Assembly: GCA_020650975.1 (NCBI GenBank) | Contig: JAIPMN010003780.1 | Location: 22,721 to 47,037, forward strand | Length of the DNA stretch: 24,317 nucleotides | Reading direction: 5' to 3' | DNA from: Apostichopus californicus | Lineage: Eukaryota; Echinodermata; Holothuroidea; Aspidochirotida; Stichopodidae | Part shown: positions 12,601 through 21,600 of the stretch, piece by piece | How the letters are laid out: every line of letters begins with the position of its first letter | How positions within the stretch are numbered: the stretch's first letter is position 1 | Program-made: the position numbers and the translations under genes | The notes under the pieces: generated by a model | The model's input: only the letters and a program-made list of their open reading frames with translations | What the model was told of the DNA's origin: nothing | Database searches by the model: none

Positions 12601-15600
12601 TTTACTCGAAAAATAACACCTCTCCTAACATCAAACATCGCGGAAAATGTTCCCAGGACATCCCTCTACAACTTCCAACCAACAAACCTTGGTACTAAAT
12701 ATGTGCAACGAATCTTTTTTTTAAGCACTTTTGAAGCCTGCCATGATGGACTATGACGTCATATGTTTTATTGTTTACTCGTAAAGTATTACCTCTTTTA
12801 GCATCCAACAACTCTTCAAGTAATCTTAGGACATTTCTTCACATCATCCAACCAACAAACCTTGGTTCGAAATAGGTTTAGTAACATTTAAAAACTATTA
12901 TCGTGTTGCTGTGAATAGTCGTTGCTGATTTTTAATTTCGCCCACACTTCATAGTGAGGTAATTTGTTGTTTACTCGCAAGATAACATCTCTCCAAGCAC
13001 CCAACAACTCCTAAAATAATCTCAGGACATACCTCTATACCTGTCAACAAAAACATCTTGGTTTTAATAAGTTCAAATGCATTTAAATGCCACTTTCATG
13101 TTGCTGTGACAATCAACTGCCGTGTTGTAATTGTCGTACACCGTACAAGAGTGACGTCATTTGTTTGTTGTTTACTCGAAAAATAACACCTCTCCAATCA
13201 TCCAACATCGCGAAAAATGTTCCCAGGACATCCCTCTACAACTTCCAACCAACAAACCTTGGTACTAAATATGTGCAACGAAAGTCATTTTTTAAGCACA
13301 TTTTGAAGCCTGCCCCGATGGACTAGATGATTTGATTGGATAACAGCAACTTGAATTTGTCTGAGAACATTCCTGCATCTTTCATACCCATGCAACACAA
13401 AATAATGTTGCGGAACTTCAACTAGTTGCAACGTTGCTTTGTATGGTGAAAAGACAGCTATGTTAGTGCTAATAAGCTATCATATATGTGCACACAAAAA
13501 TACTAATGTTAGGCCACTTTTTTGCATTTTCAACAAGACATATCCCTAGTAGGAAGCCGCCATTGTATTGTTTCATTACAGAACTTATATGAGCTTAGAC
13601 AGTTTAAGTTTGAAAACCTTTATAGTACCAAATAATTTGTCATACAACATATGGTAATAAAGCATTTCATAATATAGCATAATGTAATATACCAGTTAGT
13701 ATTACAACATAAAATAATACACAATATAAAACATGATTATACACCATTTAGTAATACATCATTTAGTGATACAACATTTAGTGATACTGCATGTAGTAAT
13801 GCGCCATTTAGAAATATAACATATAGTAGTAAGCATTTAGTAATACAATATTTAAATTATAAAGGATTTAGTAATACATCACTGAGTAATACAATATTTA
13901 ATGATGCAGCATTTGGTAATATGCCAAATAGTAATACAACATATACAGTAATACATCAACATCTAAAAATTAACCAACCTGGAACTCCTTCTTTGACTTC
14001 TTCTTTATTGCTGAGAGGTCCAGTTTCTTGAGTTGATCACATGACATCTGAGTGTCTGGAGACAACATGGCTTCCAACAAAGCATCAAAAATGAAAAGGT
14101 ACTGGAGCTAAAATTAAAGAGAAGCACATCAGCCTCATAAAAAGTAGAGGAATTTAATCAAAATGGCATATTCATTATTGTGATCATTATTGCATGTATG
14201 TGACACAACAATTATATTATACAGACTAATAGATATACCAGTAGCACCAACACCATTACTCTATGTATCAAACACATAGGCGTAGGAGCCTAATTTGATT
14301 TGGGGGGGGGGGGGGCTGTAACGACTTGCCCGAAAAATATAACCAACATTTTTCACACGCTTCACGCGCGTTCAACACCTTAATGTGATATATCATATAG
14401 GCATTCATCGATTATTACATCACATGCCGATAACCGATGAATATATAAATAAATACCAACTATTAAAGTGCTGTTATCATGAAATAAAAGCATGCTCAAG
14501 AGCACTGTACAAAAGAACCAATTCCTGCAATATAAAGGAATGAATGCCTATATATGACATGCACATTAAGAAGTTGAATGGCGCAGAGCGTGAAAAATTT
14601 TAGTTATATTTTCCGTGTTATTACCCTTCCATATTGGTTATAATTATTGGGCAAGTCGTTACAATAATAATGATAATAATATCAGTTTAACCATTGAAAA
14701 ACACATTGCAAATTATTCTTCTTTCAGTAGGTGCCCGAAAAATTCTCACCATATTGCCCGAATTTTCACCAACAAAATTGAAAAACACACAACAAATTTT
14801 TCTTCTTTCAGTTGGTGCCCGAAAAATTCTCACCATATTGTCCGAATTTTCACCAACAAAATTGAAAAACACACAACAAATTTTTCTTCTTTCAGTAGTT
14901 GCCCGAAATATTCTCAGCATATTGCCCGAATTTTCACCAAAAATTTGGGTTGGGGGCTGCAGCCCCCCCTCCAGCCCCCCGCCTCCTACGCCTATGATCA
15001 AACATACTTACTTTTGTCAGTACCATGTTCACCCTGTCTTTTCTCATTCCGTCTATGACATCAAACACACAGACTTCCTTCTTGATTTTAATGACATCCA
15101 TCAGATCATAGAGACTAATGAATACACCAGTAGCACCAACACCATTACTTGGAAGGATCAAGAAAGATGGGTAAATCTATTTTGTAACTGACACTTCATC
15201 TTGTGTTAAAACAGATTTATAGGAAAGAGAAACCCCTTTAATAAGAACATCAATTACTTTGTCTGTTTTGGAATATGAAACAAGAAACAAGAGATGTATC
15301 CTTGGAGTCAAAGCAGATATGCTTTCAAAGACCAAGCTCTCTGTTACTAGAAAAGAAGCGATCTCAATCAAAGATTGTTTGAAAGAAATGTTGTCAGACC
15401 AAGATAACATGACTGACAGCAGTATTTAAAGGTGTTGTTCTTACCTACAATGGACCAGTAAATGCTTGCCTCCTTTCTGATGATTCTTGATCCGTTTGAT
15501 GACAGAGATGAGGTCAGCAGGCTCAGAAGGAACACCTCCATTCTTCCAACAGGGAATTTCATACTGTATCACAGAAGTAAGAACTTTTGCATTGCCCTGA

Positions 15601-18600
15601 AATAACAATGTGAAAGATAACGCAATGAAAAGCTTGTCTTTTTCAACAGATCCAATGTACATATTCAAACAGGGTTCCTGCACCATAAAGAAAAGAAAAT
15701 TCCATGACTTTTCCATGACCTTTTCATGACCATTTCATGACCAAATCAGTACAAAACCCAAGGACCAGTTCAATGAAGAAAATTGTTGTTCCATGCAGCG
15801 CCCAAAAAGGAGACAAACGATAAAACGAAGCAATAACATATTTCATTCTTTAATGAAGAGCATAAACCAAAGTCATTGACTGTGTTGGTTCTTTGCACTT
15901 GACTTAACTAAAAACTGGCAGAGACGTCCTCAAAAATGTCTCTATGAGAGCACCGAAATGTTGGTTAAAATTTCAAATTCACTTGATACAGCTCATTAAT
16001 AAATAATTACAAATACCTAAACATTCATCCAAAAGTTGTTTTTGCCATCAATGAAAGAGTACTAACCCAAAATTAAAGACAGGATCGTAAGAGTAAGATA
16101 CAGCTTCCTACATACACAGTGTACTACCATACTAAATGATCGCATTTGGAATAAACTTTTAGAAAAAGCCACTTGAGATTATTTTTAGTTATCCCCCGTA
16201 GCATCCCGTAAATTTCCTTGTCTTTCCTTATTATGAACTTTAAAAGAAGGAAAAAAATACTAACTGAGAGAATTCTTTCAATATTTATGCTTGAATCACA
16301 AATGTATACAGTAGCTATAACTAATGAGAACAAAGCACATACTATGGACTACGAGAGCCAGCTGCTTGCCGACAACAAAGATCGTACACGCGACAAACTA
16401 TTATTGCCTAAATTTCCCCACAAATCTGTGACCACATGATCGCCTAACATCACAATACGTCAACATGGAAATCTAGCACAACCGTCTCTTTATTTGCTCA
16501 AATTGAGTTGCAGAAGACTTTTGTTATTGCTGCTGTCTTCGACCACATGGTAGCCTAACACCACCCTAAGTTAATGGGAAAATCTTGCCTAAGCATCTGT
16601 TTGCCCCCCAAAAAACTCATACTTTGCATAGCCTTGTTTACAACTTTCAATAAGCTGGAAATCAGCAATTGTTTGGAAAGTATATGTGCTATGTCTTGCA
16701 GAGGAATGTAGTATTTTACGTACACTGTTGATGTAGCCATAGACTGAAGGTTTTAACTTTGAGTACTTTTCACCGGTAAAATATTTTCGTTTTCGATGGT
16801 GAATAATTTCATTAGTTCTACAAAATTTCACAACTTTTCCATGACCTCCATCATTTTTACAAAATTCTATGACTTTTCCAGGCCTGGAAAATGAAAATCA
16901 AATTTCATGACTTTTTTGATGGCCACGGGAACCCTATTCAAAGTAAATCAAGCCTCTTCATTCTTTCATTATTGTTTCATCTTTTACTGTTCAAACAGTG
17001 CTCTAATAACTAATGGTATTATGTGAGAAACAAGTGTTTGAAGTAAAGGTCTCTCTGTGATCAAGAGTTGGATGAAGGTGTATACATTCAATAACAAAGA
17101 TGATTATTCAAATTGCCATATAGTCTGGTTTTGTTTCTACAGATAATTAATACTAAATTTGAATTAGGATGACACTCATAGAACCTCGTACTCTTTTTTC
17201 TGATTGGCAGTATTAACGTATCAATATATAGTTAACTATTTTGTAATTTGAACAGAAAACCTGTTAGGTTGATAATGATACTCCTTTAAAATCACAACAA
17301 AGATATAAGTTAAAGTCTCTGACAACCAAATACAAGTAACACAATTTAAAAAACACAATAACAAGATAGTACTACATAGATGAATTAATTTTAAACAAAT
17401 CAGTTTCAATGGTCTCTGATATCTTTCTGTTGATAAATCCACATATTCATTTCAGTGCAGCCATGAACATAAAATCTCGTACCTTGAGAACGTTCATTTT
17501 CCTGACTGTGTGTGTCCTGAAGGTTGTTGACTCCATCAGCAGGACAGTGATGTCACAATATTCTTCACTTGTTTTTACTCTGTCTGGCCAGTATTGTGCA
17601 TCCTGAGAAGGCTGTTGTAATAAAATGATGAAACAAAATTCTCCAATATACACACAATTTGTAATATCTACTTAATTATGATACCAGACCTAAGATATTG
17701 GACAAAATCTTTGTTCTTTTGTCTCTATAAATATGTGATTCTTTGTCGTAAATGTATAAAATTAGTACTGAATCAACATATTTTATTCCATGTAATACTG
17801 TCCAGTATACATTTTCTCTGCTATCTGCTTGACAAGCTGACAGATATCATTCATATTAGATACTTAGATTACTAGATATTTATTATGTATTATATCTGCA
17901 TGTGTCCTTTTGGCCTCATTACTCATATTTCTATTCCATATAATATATAAGTTTACCTGCTCAGTTTCATCTTTATCTACTAGCATCACTATTGTCTCTA
18001 CATCTTCCTTCCAAACCATCCTCCAGAAATCATCCTTTGTACCTTCCCTTGGTCCTTCAGAACAGTAAGAAATATGATAGGAACACAAAACATATTAAAA
18101 CCAGCATATTGTTGAGACCAAAGATTTCGAGTTTGACCTTCCGGCATCTACCACAACATTTCCTTGTTTTAGGACGTACTGTTCAGTTTTAATTTTAAAG
18201 AGATAATGAAAAAAGAAATCACTTAATTGTAGAAATATACAGTCTTACAAGAAAGCAGTAAGAAAGTGAAAAGAACTGCACATATTTATTCTATAAAGAA
18301 AAATTAATATGAAAATTCTCTTGATATAATGCAACCTTTCTGAAAGTAAAGACAACAGCTACAAATAAGTTTTTCTATTTTATTTTCCTGTTACATTGGA
18401 AAAAAGAGTGACTAAAGATTAACTTAAGCAAATAGCTAGTATGTTGCTCATCAAACAACAACATTTGAAAACACAGGGTATGGCAACCAATATTATTCTG
18501 AACTTCAATGAATATTGTGAACTCACGTACCGAGAAAGAGGCAAGGAACATCAAGAACACCTGGAAAACATCTACTGCTTTCATTATTAAAACTCACTAT

Positions 18601-21600
18601 CTTAGGTTTGTTTAATAATGTTCAGGCAGGATCTGTTCAATCTACTATACTTAAACCACAATTTGAATAGATGATAATACTTGACAAACAATTTTCACAG
18701 ATATCTGTCTTAAATAGCTTACAATCATTGTATCTAAAATGTGAAACTTTGATGAAAATAAGCATAAGCATATTTTGATACTCTACAGGGTCATGATAAT
18801 TATTTGAGGAAACAATTCAAGCTGGTCTTCCAAAAAGAACACCAACTTAGACATATTTGCTCCAACAGTGCTTATGTTTGAGTTATAAACAGTACAGATT
18901 CAGAACAGTTTTACAAGTGATCTATGGAATTGTTATTCAGGACAGTCATTAGCAAACATTGTAAACTAATAAAGATTTCTAACCTTGTGCTGCTATGAAA
19001 GACACCTTCCCCTGATGATTCTGTAAATGAGAAATGTATCAGTTATATCAAAAATTGCTCTCATGATATTTCTGGTTTCAGATATCTGGACAGCGTCCTT
19101 TGTCCACTGAAGAATCATTAATTGGCAGTATTTGAGCTACCAGATTACAATTTTCTGCTATGTACATTTCAAATAACTGAAGTGTACACCTCACATCAAA
19201 CATAAATGGTAACTGTCCTGTAACATGTCGGTTCCTTCATATACAAATCTGCTCAACAATGGGCTTCTATTGTTTTCTGTATTGCAGTTTGTATATACAG
19301 TGGTGAATTGAATATATGGAATGAGTGTGTACATACCTTGCAGCAATGTCAGATACATCTGGCTTTGTTGTGAAGAAGTAATGCAGATATGTGAAGTTTC
19401 CAAACTAAATTTATATGTAAGGTTTACAATAAGTCTTATTTAATGAATGTTACTTATTAACTCTACACGTATTGCTGTAGAAGTTACCAACCCTCATACC
19501 AATATACTAAGAATTTTAATGTTTCTATCTGGAGAAAACATCCACCAGGATTATAATAGAGCTTTGTCAAATTGCTATTCTTGCAATACAGAGCTGTTGT
19601 ACCCAATGCTATAGCTTGCAACCAGAAATACTAACATATTATGATTTGTAATAGCAAACTTCTAGGCAATGACATGTTTCTACAATAGATATGGGTAAGT
19701 TCAATCACATGTGAGGACTAAAACACAGACTGGCTACAGTGACTTGTAAAAATACAACATAGTAGTGTTAATTTAGCCCATCACCAGCCTACCTGCATAG
19801 ACATTCAACAGCAATTTGTGGACAACTCATGACATTATTTCATGATTGATAAGTATCTTTGTATGATATGAACATTCTTGAACACAATATAATAAGCTTT
19901 TAGACTTACATTTTTTTCTTGAACGTTTTACCAGTTGGAGTGGCTAATGTAAATAATTTGTTATTAAAGAATCGTATCTAAGTTTAATTGAAGATGGAAT
20001 CAATGGAGGGATAGTTGAACCAAAGAACAGCTCTTCCTTACAACAGCATGACGTGATTGAATCTTTTTTTAACTGCATCTCTCTCCCCGGCAGTCTCTAT
20101 TATGATAAAACAGCATAACTAGGTATGTAACTAAGACACTCTGTAACAAGGTTAATACCACCTCTTCTAAAACCAGTCTACAGCAGCTACAACATAGAGC
20201 AGCAGGAAGAATTGCCTCGATATATCTGTTCTACAGCAGCAGCGTGTTGTACAATTACCTTGATGTAACTGGCATTGATATAGTCAGACTTAACATCACT
20301 ACCATCTGTATCCAGCCTAACTCTTGAATGATCATCTTGGTAAAATAATAAAGTGCAAAGGTAATAACAACATCTGTGGATTACTGCAGTGCAACCCTGT
20401 GATAATTCTAAAACAATTCCAAAGGATCCACAACTTGCATCCACATTTTAATGTCATTTGCAAAGAGTATTTGTCATTGGAAGGAAACTTCATATATTGT
20501 TATTCTAAACTTTGGGGGTCTTGATATATTTTGTATATGGAATATTGTTGTAAGTGCTTCAAAAGGCTGTAGGAAAAAAATTAAATCCACATTTTGAACT
20601 AACCAATCATTCAGGGGTGTAACAAGTCAGCATAACTGTGACAGCCTGATGTAGAAGCTCAAAAGAAATATCCACTTAACTTAATTAGAGCAAAAATTAA
20701 GAAAAGCATAATGAAGCCTATAGAAAATGACAACCATGTCACATGACCTAGTAACATGATATATAACTCGAAATGGAACAAGATTTTGAATTTAAACTTA
20801 CATGGCAAGAGAGCCTTGAAGTAATTCTTTGATTTATTCTGTAACTTTAAAGCTGCAGTCCAAGGGTGTTGCTGTCCTGTTGTGAGAGCCTAATGCAAGA
20901 AAAAAAAGAGAGAAGTTTGATTTCTAAAGCAAACAAAAGAACAAGGAAATTAAGCTAAAGTAATCAAGGAGACATGAAGATTAGATACCAGTTCCTCTCT
21001 TACTTCCAACTCAGCTAAGTATGACAGAATATGTGCTAAAATACACTTTATAAAGTCTTCATGGGACATAAATGAAACAAGAATGGAATAAAATATTGAT
21101 TAGACTTGATCACTAAAGGATCTAGTCAACCCAATGCTATACTTCCTGGTCATCAGCTAGATAACTAGCTACAATTTACAAGTCTGTTCTGTTAATTTTA
21201 GTCACTAAAAACTATACATTGCTTCACATATTCATCTTCAGTTATTCCAACTTCATCTAATGAAATTGATATTATTTCATGTTTATCTGCAGGCTATACT
21301 AACTATTCATATGTAGTTACATCTGGACATCAGCTGGGTAAACTAATTATTCATTACAATAGTTCATCTTATCAATGTCAGTTTCAAGTCATATGTCATT
21401 TTACATGTTCAACTTCAGGTCATACTAACTACACAAAAGCGAACTACAACAATTGCTCATAGAATATGATGTTCACATATTTGTACCAAATACAAGACGT
21501 TTTAGTAATTTGAATATAAAATAAAGCAACTAAACAAATGTAACTCTTATTAATCTCATCCAAGTACAACATGTAAGGTGCCTAAAAAATCACAATGTAA

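Larger units (their letters stand above)
8320..13978. other. RPTP intron 10 (about 5.7 kb)
   Basis: It separates D1 from D2 exons. It holds a stretch with more CpG and TAGGCCTA-like words (about 8650-9700), an unidentified open region on the + strand (10125-10494), an unassigned 10.9-11.5 kb segment, the 200-bp satellite (11583-13330) and a low-complexity tract near the donor. No additional D2 exon is needed by phase or motif. Confidence 0.85.
17603..20801. other. RPTP introns 3 to 6
   Basis: Apart from exons 4, 5 and 6, this stretch is AT-rich intron sequence. Intron 4 (19021-20258) and intron 5 (18055-18983) are the longest. Open frames of 60-85 residues here are either extensions of the real exons or chance. 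No repeat with clear ends was recognised. Confidence 0.7.

Noticed and set aside
12517-13326. Two near-identical 79-residue Cys-rich frames that look like a duplicated small secreted protein
   Set aside because: They are the same satellite unit 570 bp apart, begin mid-unit, lack a signal peptide and share their sequence with units that contain stops.
13640-13965. Regular spacing resembling a CRISPR array
   Set aside because: The units are contiguous degenerate repeats without unique spacers, and the host is eukaryotic.
14615-15191. Repetitive proteins of 104 to 165 residues on both strands
   Set aside because: They come from the 84-bp tandem repeat, whose length is a multiple of three, so frames stay open on both strands inside the hAT-like element. 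Their ends run into real exon 9 by chance.
17236-17442. 68-residue minus-strand frame as an extra exon after exon 7
   Set aside because: No PTP motif, and exon 7 joins exon 8 directly with phase 0 and continuous homology.
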